NCBI GenBank assembly: GCA_963757065.1
Contig: CAVWQC010000003.1
Coordinates: 132,139 to 196,138 of the forward strand
Direction: 5' to 3'
DNA length: 64,000 nucleotides
Source: PNON01 sp963757065
GTDB lineage: Bacteria > Chloroflexota > Anaerolineae > Anaerolineales > Anaerolineaceae
This document shows, piece by piece, positions 51,740 through 60,189 of the stretch. Every line of letters starts with the position of its first letter. Position 1 is the stretch's first letter. The notes under the pieces were generated by a model. The model saw nothing but the letters and a program-made list of their open reading frames with translations. It searched no databases and was not told the DNA's origin. A program made the translations under genes and the position numbers.

Positions 51740-53046
51740 CCTTTGGCCATCTCCGCCAGGATGCCTGCCAGAGATTCGGTACGTGGATCTTCAGCAGTCA
51801 GAATGCTGATATCCGCCAGATCTGCTGAGGTCTCAGCCATCATGCGCCGTTTCTCACGGTCGCGCAAACCGGCAGAACCAAACACCGCTATCACCTTTCC
51901 CTTTGTCAAAGTCCGGGCGGTCTCAAGAGCCTGCTTCAATGCATTCGGTGTATGGGCAAAATCCACGATGGCTGTAAAATCCTGTCCAAGGTTGATCAAC
52001 TGCATCCGGCCGGGAATACCCGGAAGGTTGGCAATGCCAGATTGGGCAGCCTGGATGGGAATATTTAAGCCACCTACTGTCGCCGTGATGGCTGCCAGGC
52101 AGTTCGCGATATTATATTCGCCCACCAGGGTGGATTCCACGAGAAAATCACCTTGAGCTGAATGAACTTCAAATTTCGTACCAGAGGGTAAGGTGGAATA
52201 CTCATTCGTGAAAAAATCTGCCTTCTGCTTGGTACTGTAGGTAAGTTTTTGCGGTGGTGAGATCGAATTCAAATAGTCATAGGAGCTGTCATCGAGGTTC
52301 AAGACCGCAGACCGGGGATTGCCGGATTGTTTCTCAACTGTATCCAGTAAATGTGTGAACAACCTGCCTTTGGCAGCCCGATAGGCGTCATAGGTACCAT
52401 GATAATCCAGGTGTTCGTGGGTAATGTTAGTCACCACGCCGATATCGAATTCACACCCGGTGACACGTTCTTGCGACAGGCCATGCGAAGTGGCTTCCAG
52501 CACAACATGGGTTAATCCCGCTGCAGCCATCCGCGAAAGATAGCGCTGTACATCCGGGGCTTCGGGTGTGGTTACATGAAATCCGGTGTCCAACTCTTCG
52601 TTATTGATGATGGCATTGACAGTGGAGATGATCCCTACCCGGTAACCGGCAGCTAAGAGGATCTGGTAAATCAGGTTGGATGTAGTTGTTTTCCCATCCG
52701 TACCGGTTACACCGATCACACACATACTACGTGCGGGGAAACCGTAAAATGCCGCCGAGATTAAAGCCAGTGTATGGCGGGTATCTTCCACTTGGATATA
52801 CGGCACATCCAATTGCAAACCTGGTTGGGATCCAATAATTGCCGCTGCACCATTCTGAATGGCTGTCTGAATATACTTGTGCCCATCGGTCGAAGTTCCA
52901 ACCAATGCCACAAAGCAATTTCCTTTTTCCACCTGGCGTGAATCAATGGCGACCCCAGATATGGGAATGTTAAGATTGCCAGTGGTCTGAATTACATTAA
53001 TTTCTTCCAGAAGCTGGGCTAATGTCTGCTTTAAGAATCCGGTCAT
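51715..53046 (-). CDS. murE: UDP-N-acetylmuramoyl-tripeptide ligase MurE, N-terminal and central piece
   Basis: Adds the third amino acid to the UDP-MurNAc dipeptide in peptidoglycan synthesis. It has the N-domain (1-100), ATP loop GVTGTDGKTTT (about 113-123), TTPEAPDVQRYL, the carbamylated-lysine region, EATSHGLSQER and THEHLDYHGTYDAY, and DFAHTPNALKQAL. Where DAP-specific MurE enzymes carry DNPR this one has EDPR (TAEDPRTES), so the third residue could be DAP, Lys or Orn. TATAAT followed by TTAGGTGA gives promoter and ribosome-binding site. The last 8 residues are out of frame. Confidence 0.92.
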   Translation of the reverse strand: MTGFLKQTLAQLLEEINVIQTTGNLNIPISGVAIDSRQVEKGNCFVALVGTSTDGHKYIQTAIQNGAAAIIGSQPGLQLDVPYIQVEDTRHTLALISAAFYGFPARSMCVIGVTGTDGKTTTSNLIYQILLAAGYRVGIISTVNAIINNEELDTGFHVTTPEAPDVQRYLSRMAAAGLTHVVLEATSHGLSQERVTGCEFDIGVVTNITHEHLDYHGTYDAYRAAKGRLFTHLLDTVEKQSGNPRSAVLNLDDSSYDYLNSISPPQKLTYSTKQKADFFTNEYSTLPSGTKFEVHSAQGDFLVESTLVGEYNIANCLAAITATVGGLNIPIQAAQSGIANLPGIPGRMQLINLGQDFTAIVDFAHTPNALKQALETARTLTKGKVIAVFGSAGLRDREKRRMMAETSADLADISILTAEDPRTESLAGILAEMAKGCRIAWGS

Positions 53047-53099
53047 TTGTTCACCTAAGGCTATTATACTGACTTTTGGGGGTGTGAGGGATTATTCAG

Positions 53100-53245
53100 T
53101 GAGTTGAAAAGTGATTAGTGATTTGTCATTAGTTATTATTGATTAGAAACTTGTAACTAGTGATTAGTGGTTGGTGTCTATGTCAAAGCCGTTTCCTTTT
53201 TTTCGACTAATCGACTAATCAACTGATTGACTGATTGACTAAACA
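53100..53245. repeat. degenerate short tandem/inverted repeats
   Basis: The left half repeats GTGATTAGT-like units (53111-53175); the right half repeats GACTAATC and GACTGATT (53204-53240), roughly its reverse complement. The two could pair at long range. There is no coding sign and it lies between murE and the ATP synthase genes. Confidence 0.5.
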
Positions 53246-53257
53246 CATTAAACAAAA

Positions 53258-53286
53258 GAGCCTTAGTGTTATCCGCACCAAGGCCC
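53258..53286 (-). terminator. terminator after the ATP synthase Fo genes
   Basis: On the minus strand CCTTGGTG and CACTAAGG (one G-U) form the core stem, followed by CTCTTTTGTTT. It lies 20 bases past the atpF/H stop, so the Fo genes end here and F1 genes do not follow. Confidence 0.7.
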
Positions 53287-53307
53287 TTGATCAGTCAGAT
53301 ATTTTTA

Positions 53308-54045
53308 TCAGGCAATATTCTGGCGTAGGCTGTCCAATTTCCCAAGCACTGAGCCGTCGATCAATTTATCGCCCACTTTGATCACCAGACCGCCCAGAAT
53401 GGATGGATCCACGTGATAATCCACTTTGACCTCTTTACCGGTTTTAGCAAAAACATCTTTTTGTAAAATTGCTTTTTCTTCCGGTGTGAGGGGCAGAGCG
53501 CTGGTTACCACTGCATCGGCGGCTTCGAGTTTGACATCATCCAGTAGGGTCAGTTTGCCGGCTTTTACACCGGAGAAGAACTCTGCCAGTAAAGCACGCT
53601 GTCGTTTTTCATCCAGGGAATCGCCCACCAATTTTTGTGCAGCGGCTATCGCCAGGGCAGCAACCTGGCTGCGTAATTCACCCAGCATCTTGTCACGATC
53701 CTGTACTGCTTCTGCCATCGCGACCTGTTTTGCTTTTGCGATCTCTTCATCGGCTTTTTGTTTCAGATCCTTGATGGTTGTTTCGGTACGGCTGGATGCA
53801 TCACGAATGATCGCACCGGCTTGTGTCTGTGCGTCTGCAATGATCTTTGCCGCTTGCGTCTCCGCATTCGCTCTGGCAGCTGATGCCACCCGGGCATCTT
53901 CCAACCCTTTGGCAATTGCCTGACGGCGTTTATCAAGCATTTTGATGATCGGTTTATAAACCCATGCACGTAAGACAATAAATAGAATCGCAAAGTTTGC
54001 GATCTGGATGATCAAATAACCAAGATTTAATCCAAGCTTATCCAA
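53308..54045 (-). CDS. atpF: ATP synthase b subunit fused to delta C-terminal domain
   Basis: A 245-aa protein. The N-terminal helix (GYLIIQIANFAILFIVLRAWV, 9-29) and the long charged helix with RRQAIAKGLEDAR (to about 160) are the Fo b subunit. The last 70-80 residues (ALPLTPEEKAILQKDVF, then YHVDPSILGGLVIKVGDKLIDGSVLGKLDSLRQNI) are the C-terminal part of the F1 delta subunit (OSCP). The delta N-terminal six-helix domain is missing. A TTG start lies 8 bases after GGAGG. It lies in the stalk order b-c-a reversed on the minus strand, 21 bases after atpE. Confidence 0.85.
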   Translation of the reverse strand: MDKLGLNLGYLIIQIANFAILFIVLRAWVYKPIIKMLDKRRQAIAKGLEDARVASAARANAETQAAKIIADAQTQAGAIIRDASSRTETTIKDLKQKADEEIAKAKQVAMAEAVQDRDKMLGELRSQVAALAIAAAQKLVGDSLDEKRQRALLAEFFSGVKAGKLTLLDDVKLEAADAVVTSALPLTPEEKAILQKDVFAKTGKEVKVDYHVDPSILGGLVIKVGDKLIDGSVLGKLDSLRQNIA

Positions 54046-54066
54046 GGTATTCCTCCAGTCGAATAA

Positions 54067-54303
54067 TTAAAGAACGAAGAGCATCAAGAAAGCAATGACC
54101 AGACAATAAATGGCGATTGCTTCAGAGAACGCAATACCAAGGATCATGTTAACTAACAGATTACCATAGGTATCAGGGTTGCGGGCCATACCTTCCAAAG
54201 CACCCTGTACACTCAATCCGATACCAATTCCAGCGCCTGCTGCACCGATCATGGCTAATCCTGCTCCGATAAATTTTGCTGCAAAAACGATGTCACCTGT
54301 CAT
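54067..54303 (-). CDS. atpE: ATP synthase c subunit
   Basis: A 78-aa hairpin of the rotor ring: helix 1 with the GAAGAGIGIGLSVQGALEGMARNP loop (Arg in the polar turn) and helix 2 with the ion-binding glutamate in GIAFSEAIAIYCL. Helix 1 lacks the Gln of sodium-type c subunits, so proton use is likely. GGAGGTT before the ATG gives strong translation, as expected for a many-copy subunit. Confidence 0.95.
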   Translation of the reverse strand: MTGDIVFAAKFIGAGLAMIGAAGAGIGIGLSVQGALEGMARNPDTYGNLLVNMILGIAFSEAIAIYCLVIAFLMLFVL

Positions 54304-54349
54304 GATTTATAACCTCCTCCATTGATGATGGATAATATCAAATTAGTAA

Positions 54350-55339
54350 TTACGCTTCAGCATGTTCTTCACTGCCATGGCCATGAGTAGCCATTGACAT
54401 AAAGACCATGGTTAACATACCAAATACAATCGCCTGGATCAATCCAATAAAGAATTCAAACAGCAAAATCCCGGATTGGATCCACGATGCTCCCGCCGGT
54501 AAAATTGAACCGACCAGGAATAACAGAACTGAACCAGCAAAGATATTTCCGAACAACCTGAATGAGAAAGAGAGCAGTTTGGAAAGTTCAGAGATTAGCT
54601 CGAGAATGGAGATCAACAGGTCCATCAGTCCGAAGGCTGGTTTCTTAAACAGGGTCGTGAAATTTAAGAACTTCGAGAGATAGGCTGGACCTTGAGCCCT
54701 TAAGCCAATAACCTGGGTCATGACTACAGAGACGATTGCCAGCGCTACTGTAAAGTTCAGGTCTGTTGATGGCACTCTCACATATGGAACAATGTTATAT
54801 CCCTGTCCTTCTGGAACCGTTCCACCTTTTACAATGGCTGCTATCCCACTGGTGATATCCTTCAGAAGATAACCATGGGCACTTGGTTCGATCTTACCAA
54901 TGCTATCGACACCTGGTATTAATTCCAACCAGTTGGACATCAGAACCATTAATGTGATCGTGGCAAAGTATGGAAAAATTGTCTTCGTCCACTTTCCCGC
55001 TGTTGATTCTGTCAGGTTATAAAGGGCTTCCATCAGTGCCTCAACTGCACCGGAAATACCCTTCGGAACCATTTCACCGCTCTTTGTGGCTGACCGTACC
55101 ATTAATGCCATCGCGATCAGGATAATATCCACAATTAACACAGCGACCAAAGTATTTGTCGGTATAAATTCACCAATAATTGGTAATGTGAACAACGGGT
55201 GCTCGGTTAGTTTTTCCGGGGCAACCTGTATATGCGGACTGATTGCCGGGAAGAAGCTGGCTCCTACTATAGCTAATGCCATAAAAAGGAAGACAAACCA
55301 GCGGTTTACGCCCCAGCGCCATTTTCGCTTATTCTCCAA
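54350..55339 (-). CDS. atpB: ATP synthase a subunit
   Basis: A 329-aa stator channel with the essential-arginine helix region (LSKLLSFSFRLFGNIFAGSVLL, about 252-273) and the closing QAIVFGMLTMVFMSMATHGHG. A TTG start overlaps the upstream atpZ-like gene by 11 bases, with GGAGG 12 bases upstream. The C-terminus is His/Glu-rich (HGHGSEEHAEA). It is longer than most a subunits owing to a loop at about 155-190. Confidence 0.94.
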   Translation of the reverse strand: MENKRKWRWGVNRWFVFLFMALAIVGASFFPAISPHIQVAPEKLTEHPLFTLPIIGEFIPTNTLVAVLIVDIILIAMALMVRSATKSGEMVPKGISGAVEALMEALYNLTESTAGKWTKTIFPYFATITLMVLMSNWLELIPGVDSIGKIEPSAHGYLLKDITSGIAAIVKGGTVPEGQGYNIVPYVRVPSTDLNFTVALAIVSVVMTQVIGLRAQGPAYLSKFLNFTTLFKKPAFGLMDLLISILELISELSKLLSFSFRLFGNIFAGSVLLFLVGSILPAGASWIQSGILLFEFFIGLIQAIVFGMLTMVFMSMATHGHGSEEHAEA

Positions 55340-55625
55340 GGTTTTTTTCCTCCTGTTTCGTTTTCAGAGTTGTTTCAAGTTTCATTTTCTTCATCGCTGT
55401 TCGCACAATAACGATCATCAGAACAAGGCTTACTGGTATGCTTACAACGATCAACCCAATTGTAAACCATGGTTTGGTATTGAACTGCTGGTCTATATAA
55501 AGTCCTAATAAAAGAGCCGCGATGATGATCACCAGGGTAACGCACCCGACCTGGCTGACAATTCCCACCAGTGTGAGATTAAGCAGCTTCTGCTTATTCG
55601 TTATCGGCTCTTTTCCAGAGTTCAT
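55329..55625 (-). CDS. AtpZ/AtpI-like small membrane protein
   Basis: A 98-aa protein with two helices (about 18-45 and 53-76) and a Lys/Glu tail, upstream of atpB and overlapping its start. Members (AtpZ, AtpI, UncI) help assemble the c ring or carry Mg/Ca. The match is by position and topology rather than strong motifs. Confidence 0.78.
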   Translation of the reverse strand: MNSGKEPITNKQKLLNLTLVGIVSQVGCVTLVIIIAALLLGLYIDQQFNTKPWFTIGLIVVSIPVSLVLMIVIVRTAMKKMKLETTLKTKQEEKNLGE

Positions 55626-55657
55626 TAGTGTCTCATTATACCAAATCGGTGAAAACC

Positions 55658-57112
55658 TTAAAACATGCTTGCAACTGCCCCGTAGGATAAATAAAACCAG
55701 GGTGAGAATAATATGCCGATCACTAATATTCCAACAACAGCGATGAGGATCGCAGCTTTGGCTGATCCGGGAATGACCAAAGGCTCTTCATCACCTTCAC
55801 TGCGATTCAGGTAAACCACTTTCAGAACCACCAGATAGTAGTAGAGAGCTATGATCGAATTTAATATGCCGATGATAGCCAGCCAGACCATGTTCACCTG
55901 GACCGCCGCAGCAAACAGGATGATCTTCCCCAGGAAACCGGCAAATGGCGGTATTCCTCCCAGTGACAATAATGCTGCCAATAGACCCAGAGCCAGGGCA
56001 GGAGATCGCCTTGAAAGGCCGGCGTAGTCTTTGATCTCGTCTGATCCAATAGCTTTTCCAATGATGGTCACCACACCGAAGGCTGTCAGGTTGGTGACAA
56101 GGTAAGCGATCAGATAATACACCACACCGATTATTCCGATCGGATGGATGGACGCCACCCCGATCAAAATATAACCTGCCTGGGCTATGGATGAATATGC
56201 CAGAAGACGTTTGATATTCTTCTGGTTCATTGCCTGCAGATTTCCAAAGGTCATACTTGCCACTGCCAGGGCAGCAATGATGATGCCCCAGATGGAAGCA
56301 ACAAAGGGAAATGCGATCACTAATAACCGGAGGAGTACGGCAAAGCCCGCTGCTTTGGAAGCTGTAGATAGAAAACCAGCGACCGGGCTGGGAGCGCCTT
56401 CATAAACATCCGGTGCCCAAAAATGGAACGGCACTGCGGAGATCTTAAAACCTATCCCGATCAGGATCAGGATGACTACAACCATTACAGGTACAAAACC
56501 CACCTGATTGGAGGTTAACATATTTCCGATCTGGTAAATCTGCGTGGTACCCGTAAAGCCAAATAATAAACTGAAACCATACAGCATCAAAGCGGAGGTC
56601 ATTGCCCCATATAGCAGGTATTTAAATCCCGCTTCAGCAGACTTGGCATCCTTTCTCAGGAAACTTGCAAGTATATACAATGGGATCGATGTAGTCTCCA
56701 CTGCCAGGAATAACATGATCAAGTCTGCTGATGAGGCCATCAGCGTCATTCCAAGCACGGCGATGATCATGATCAGGTAAAATTCACCTTTCTTCCCGGC
56801 TTCTTCATGATTCTTCATCAACAGCGATGTGATCACACCGCCAAACAGGAAGATCAAATCAAATGTAAAAGAAAGCCAATCGAAGCGCAGCATTCCCCCG
56901 AAAACCAGGACACCTTTTTGGGGAGGAACAGCAAAAATAAACATTGCGGCACCAATCAGGAGAAATCCGGCGCCAGCGATCCAGGCCAGGATTCGCCTTT
57001 GGTCTCCCCGCCAGAGTAGGTCCAGAACTAAAATAACAGCCCCTAACAGGATTAAGCCGAGTTGCGGGATGATTACCCGGAGAATTGATGGATCAAAGCT
57101 TCCTGCTGTCAC
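55658..57112 (-). CDS. nuoN: NADH-quinone oxidoreductase subunit N
   Basis: A 484-aa, 14-helix antiporter-like subunit of complex I. The conserved PFHFWAPDVYEGAPSPVAGFLSTASKAAGF block (about 226-255) with the pumping lysines is intact, as is NLQAMNQKNIKRLLAYSSIAQAGY. A GTG start lies two bases after the nuoM stop, with GGAGG in front. The product ends near the terminal helix. It is the last nuo gene here; the atp genes follow on the same strand after 32 bases. Confidence 0.95.
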   Translation of the reverse strand: MTAGSFDPSILRVIIPQLGLILLGAVILVLDLLWRGDQRRILAWIAGAGFLLIGAAMFIFAVPPQKGVLVFGGMLRFDWLSFTFDLIFLFGGVITSLLMKNHEEAGKKGEFYLIMIIAVLGMTLMASSADLIMLFLAVETTSIPLYILASFLRKDAKSAEAGFKYLLYGAMTSALMLYGFSLLFGFTGTTQIYQIGNMLTSNQVGFVPVMVVVILILIGIGFKISAVPFHFWAPDVYEGAPSPVAGFLSTASKAAGFAVLLRLLVIAFPFVASIWGIIIAALAVASMTFGNLQAMNQKNIKRLLAYSSIAQAGYILIGVASIHPIGIIGVVYYLIAYLVTNLTAFGVVTIIGKAIGSDEIKDYAGLSRRSPALALGLLAALLSLGGIPPFAGFLGKIILFAAAVQVNMVWLAIIGILNSIIALYYYLVVLKVVYLNRSEGDEEPLVIPGSAKAAILIAVVGILVIGILFSPWFYLSYGAVASMF

Positions 57113-58585
57113 CTATACACCTCCGAGAAGCTGAAGTACATGCTGCACTCCAGACTGTACCATGCCGCTCAATAATGATGGGAATAAACCAATGCCGACC
57201 ATAAATAGTGCGAGGATGGCAATGGACACTTTATCAAGGACCTTTACATCACTCAAGCCATCCTCAATCTCCACAGGGATATTCCCGAAGAAAACCCGGC
57301 TGACGACCCGTAAAATATATGCTGCGGTGATGATCACCCCTACGATCGCCACGATCGCGGCGATCGGGGATGCCTGCCAGAGACCCATGAAGATCGGGAA
57401 CTCGGCTGCAAAACCGGAAAATCCCGGCATGCCCATAGAAACCAACCCGGCGATGATGAACCCGATGGCTGCAAAAGGCATCACTTTAATTAAGCCGCCC
57501 AGTTTGGGAAGCTCACGGGTATGCGCCCTGTCGTACACCATTCCAACAACAGCAAAGAACATGGCCGTCATGACACCGTGCGAGAACATTTGCATGCCTG
57601 CGCCTATCAATCCATTCTCATTCAAGCTGGCAAACCCCAGCAAGACCAAACCCATGTGGGAGACGGACGAAAAACCGATGACATACTTGAAATCCGATTG
57701 GATCAAGGCAATGACTGCCCCATAGACAACGTTAATGACTGCCAGAACGATGATCAGCGGCGCCCAATACCTGGCTCCATCCGGCAGCAGCATGATCCCA
57801 ACCCGTAAGGCGGCAAATGCACCCACCTTCATTTCAACACCAGCAAGCATCATGGAGATGGCGGTGGGTGCGGCAACATGGCCATCAGGTGCCCAGGAAT
57901 GGAATGGGAAAATACCTGCCAAAATCGCGAACCCAAAGAATATGAAGGGGAACCAGATCTGCTGAAATAAGGGTGAAAATTTGACGGTTTCCAATATGGT
58001 CAGGTCAAATGTATATTGACCGGATTGCGTATACACTGCCAGAGCACCGACCAACGCTATTACCGAGCCGATGAACAAATAAAGCGTCAACTTCATAGCG
58101 CCGTATTCACGGGTTTTCGGCCAACCCCAGACTGTGATCATCAGGAACTTGGGGAACACTGCGATCTCAAAGAAGAAAAACAACATGAACAGATCCATGG
58201 ATGCGAAGACGCCAAATACGCTTCCGACCAGGATCAATAAAAAGCCAAAAAACTCCTTGGGGCGTTCAGTCACGCTCCAGGAGATCATCACACCGGTGCA
58301 TGCTACGATCCCGGTCAGCAATATCATCGGGGCAGAAATTCCATCCACGCCCACCAGGTAGGAAATTCCCAATTGCGGCAGCCAGTTCAGACGCTCGACG
58401 AATTGGTAACCTGCCAGGTTGACTTGATAGGTAAAGTACACCACCAATGACAGCAGCATTGAGAGCGCAGCCGATGCCAGCGCGAGAATCTTGATCTCAT
58501 TTACCCGCTCTTTGGGGAGCAGAAAAATGATCAAACCGGCGATGATGGGTGCAAAAATAATGATCGATAGCACAGGTAACTGCAT
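57113..58585 (-). CDS. nuoM: NADH-quinone oxidoreductase subunit M
   Basis: A 490-aa proton-pumping subunit: LFFFFEIAVFPKFLMITVWG, then IFPFHSWAPDGHVAAPTAISMMLAGVEMKVGAFAALR and IALIQSDFKYVIGFSSVSHMGLVLLG, with the key glutamate and lysines. A short ribosome-binding site (GGAG) precedes the ATG. It follows a second nuoM-like gene by 11 bases. In Chloroflexota complex I operons, two NuoM genes in a row are a known arrangement. Confidence 0.95.
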   Translation of the reverse strand: MQLPVLSIIIFAPIIAGLIIFLLPKERVNEIKILALASAALSMLLSLVVYFTYQVNLAGYQFVERLNWLPQLGISYLVGVDGISAPMILLTGIVACTGVMISWSVTERPKEFFGFLLILVGSVFGVFASMDLFMLFFFFEIAVFPKFLMITVWGWPKTREYGAMKLTLYLFIGSVIALVGALAVYTQSGQYTFDLTILETVKFSPLFQQIWFPFIFFGFAILAGIFPFHSWAPDGHVAAPTAISMMLAGVEMKVGAFAALRVGIMLLPDGARYWAPLIIVLAVINVVYGAVIALIQSDFKYVIGFSSVSHMGLVLLGFASLNENGLIGAGMQMFSHGVMTAMFFAVVGMVYDRAHTRELPKLGGLIKVMPFAAIGFIIAGLVSMGMPGFSGFAAEFPIFMGLWQASPIAAIVAIVGVIITAAYILRVVSRVFFGNIPVEIEDGLSDVKVLDKVSIAILALFMVGIGLFPSLLSGMVQSGVQHVLQLLGGV

Positions 58586-58596
58586 CTGTCACTCCG

Positions 58597-59025
58597 TTAG
58601 TAAAGCATCATGACTGCCTTGTTTATGATTTCAAGGATCCAGGCTGGCCAAATCCCGATTGCCAGAATAAAAACTATCAAAGGAACCAGGACAAAGATTT
58701 CCCTGGTGTTGATCTCAGGTAGATGTCCCACCCACTGATTATTAAGTGGACCATGCAATACTTTTCTCAACGCGATGAGGACATAAGCACCCGTGAAGAG
58801 TAATCCGAGCATACTCAAGGCTGTTGCAACAGTGAACACCGGCCACGATCCCCGCACTACCAGGAATTCAGAGACAAAACCGTTCAAACCGGGTAAACCA
58901 AGCGAAGCCATGGATACGAAGAGGAGTAGTCCCCCAAACAAGGGAACAAGTGTGAAGAGACCTCCAAAATCATCCAGGTTGCGGGTATGTGTCCGTTCAT
59001 AGATGACGCCGACCAGGAAGAACAT
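58597..59025 (-). CDS. nuoM: NADH-quinone oxidoreductase subunit M (first copy), C-terminal piece
   Basis: This frame carries helices 9-14 (ERTHTRNLDDFGGL, FVSMASLGLPGLNGFVSEFLVVRG, ALRKVLHGPLNNQWVG and the closing GIWPAWILEIIN). An indel near 59030 separates it from the frame of the next feature. It is clearly distinct from the second nuoM at 57113. Confidence 0.9.
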   Translation of the reverse strand: MFFLVGVIYERTHTRNLDDFGGLFTLVPLFGGLLLFVSMASLGLPGLNGFVSEFLVVRGSWPVFTVATALSMLGLLFTGAYVLIALRKVLHGPLNNQWVGHLPEINTREIFVLVPLIVFILAIGIWPAWILEIINKAVMMLY

Positions 59026-59255
59026 GCTGCCGAGGACAGACCGTGGTTGAATATTTGCAGGACAGCACCATTTAAAGCCAGGTGGGCATTCTCTGTGCCC
59101 GCGGCAGCAGCCCCAACTGCGATCCCCAGAATCACGAAACCCATATGGTTGATGGATGAATAGGCAACGAGTTTCTTGAAATCACGTTGACCAAATGCTG
59201 CAAACGCTCCAAATATGATGGCCATTGTCGCCGAGGAAAGCCAGTGCCCCGGCAA
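58884..59255 (-). CDS. nuoM: nuoM first copy, middle piece, truncated at contig junction
   Basis: AIIFGAFAAFGQRDFKKLVAYSSINHMGFVILG and LALNGAVLQIFNHGLSSAA are complex I M-subunit sequence. The last 40 or so residues are out of frame. Its upstream end meets foreign sequence at about 59,255-59,275; the first 200 or more residues expected of NuoM are missing. Confidence 0.85.
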   Translation of the reverse strand: MPGHWLSSATMAIIFGAFAAFGQRDFKKLVAYSSINHMGFVILGIAVGAAAAGTENAHLALNGAVLQIFNHGLSSAACSSWSASSMNGHIPATWMILEVSSHLFPCLGDYSSSYPWLRLVYPV

Positions 59256-59261
59256 TGAGCT

Positions 59262-59526
59262 CCAGGCGCTTCAGCATGCCGGCGATCTGCGGGCCGCCGC
59301 CGTGCACGACGATGGGGTTCACGCCGGCCTGCTTCAGGAGCACGATGTCCTGGGCGAAGGCCGCCGCCAGCGCCGGATCGCCCATGGCGTGGCCGCCGTA
59401 CTTGACCACCACGGTCTGCCGGTCGTAGCGCTGCATGTGCGGCAGGGCCTCGGCGAGGATACGCGCCTGTGCATGCGCGGACGGCGCCGAGCTTCGCCGG
59501 CGCCGATTGACCTGCTGCTTTGCCAT
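59262..59526 (-). CDS. argB: acetylglutamate kinase ArgB, N-terminal part only
   Basis: The first ~88 residues of ArgB: MQRYDRQTVVVKYGGHAMGDPALAAAFAQDIVLLKQAGVN and IVVHGGGPQIAGMLKRL, the phosphate-binding lysine and Gly loops. After MLKRL the reading becomes nuoM in another frame, so two unrelated genes are joined. The style (EALPHMQRYD, MAKQQVN start) fits Alphaproteobacteria. The ATG at 59526 has GAGGAACGAGG in front. G+C is far above the sequence to the left. Confidence 0.82.
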
Positions 59527-60009
59527 TGCCTCGTTCCTCGGGGGCGCCGGGCTCCGAGCCCCCTCCGCCCACGGCGCTTCTGGCAAGCACTTATCCCGGC
59601 CTGACGGCCGGCTCAACGGAATTTGCGCACAATTCTCGGCTAGTGTGACGATGAGAAGTCCGCATCCTCGCTTGGGCGAGGCGGCGAAGCGGACTTCTCG
59701 ATCAGAATCACGCTAGAATGCACGGCGTAGCTCGGTCCTACAATCGCGAACTTTGCTCCGAACCCGCCGGGCAATGAGGCGGATTTCGCGACAGGACGCG
59801 ACGCTGCACAACTTCTTGCCTCCCCGGGCGTGTCAAGGCCGCGCCCATCGGCTAGACTGCTATGGGACTTGAATGGGATGCGCCTGCCGAGCTATGCCGC
59901 GTCGCGCGTTGCGCCGGGCAGGCGCGGTGCGTGCCGCGGGGCCTACCGCACCGCATCCGGGGGTAGTTGATGCCGCAGATCCTTTGCGGAGCAGCTCAGA
60001 TCAATTCCC
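59527..60009. other. G+C-rich intergenic region, no gene recognised
   Basis: Upstream of argB and of the Clp-N gene, which diverge. It contains an 11-base perfect inverted repeat (next feature) and a small GC hairpin near 59595-59610. I see no credible protein in either strand. Confidence 0.4.
59653..59699. repeat. nested inverted repeat, possible terminator-like hairpin
   Basis: GAGAAGTCCGC (59653-59663) pairs with GCGGACTTCTC (59689-59699), and inside it CTCGC pairs with GCGAG. The whole forms a cruciform-like hairpin of about 47 bases. No T-tract follows. Confidence 0.55.
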
Positions 60010-60187
60010 ATGTCGCCCAATCTCGGCCAGAGCCTGGAGCGGGCACATCGCTGCGCGCGTGATCAGGCCCACCGGCTGGTCACGCTCGAGCACCTGCTGC
60101 TGGCGCTGACCGAGGATGCCGAGGCGGCGCTCATCCTGCAGTCTGCCAACGTCGACCTCGCCCGCCTCGGCACGGACGTGTCGGGCT
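60010..60187 (+). CDS. Clp N-terminal-domain protein, truncated at second junction
   Basis: About 59 residues (LGQSLERAHRCARDQAHRLVTLEHLLLALTED, then SANVDLARLG) match the Clp amino-terminal repeat of ClpA/ClpB-type or Clp-N-only proteins of Alphaproteobacteria. The reading is replaced after GYLG by unrelated sequence at about 60,187. The start is ATG 60010 with CAGCTCAG-type context only. Confidence 0.65.
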
Positions 60188-60189
60188 AT

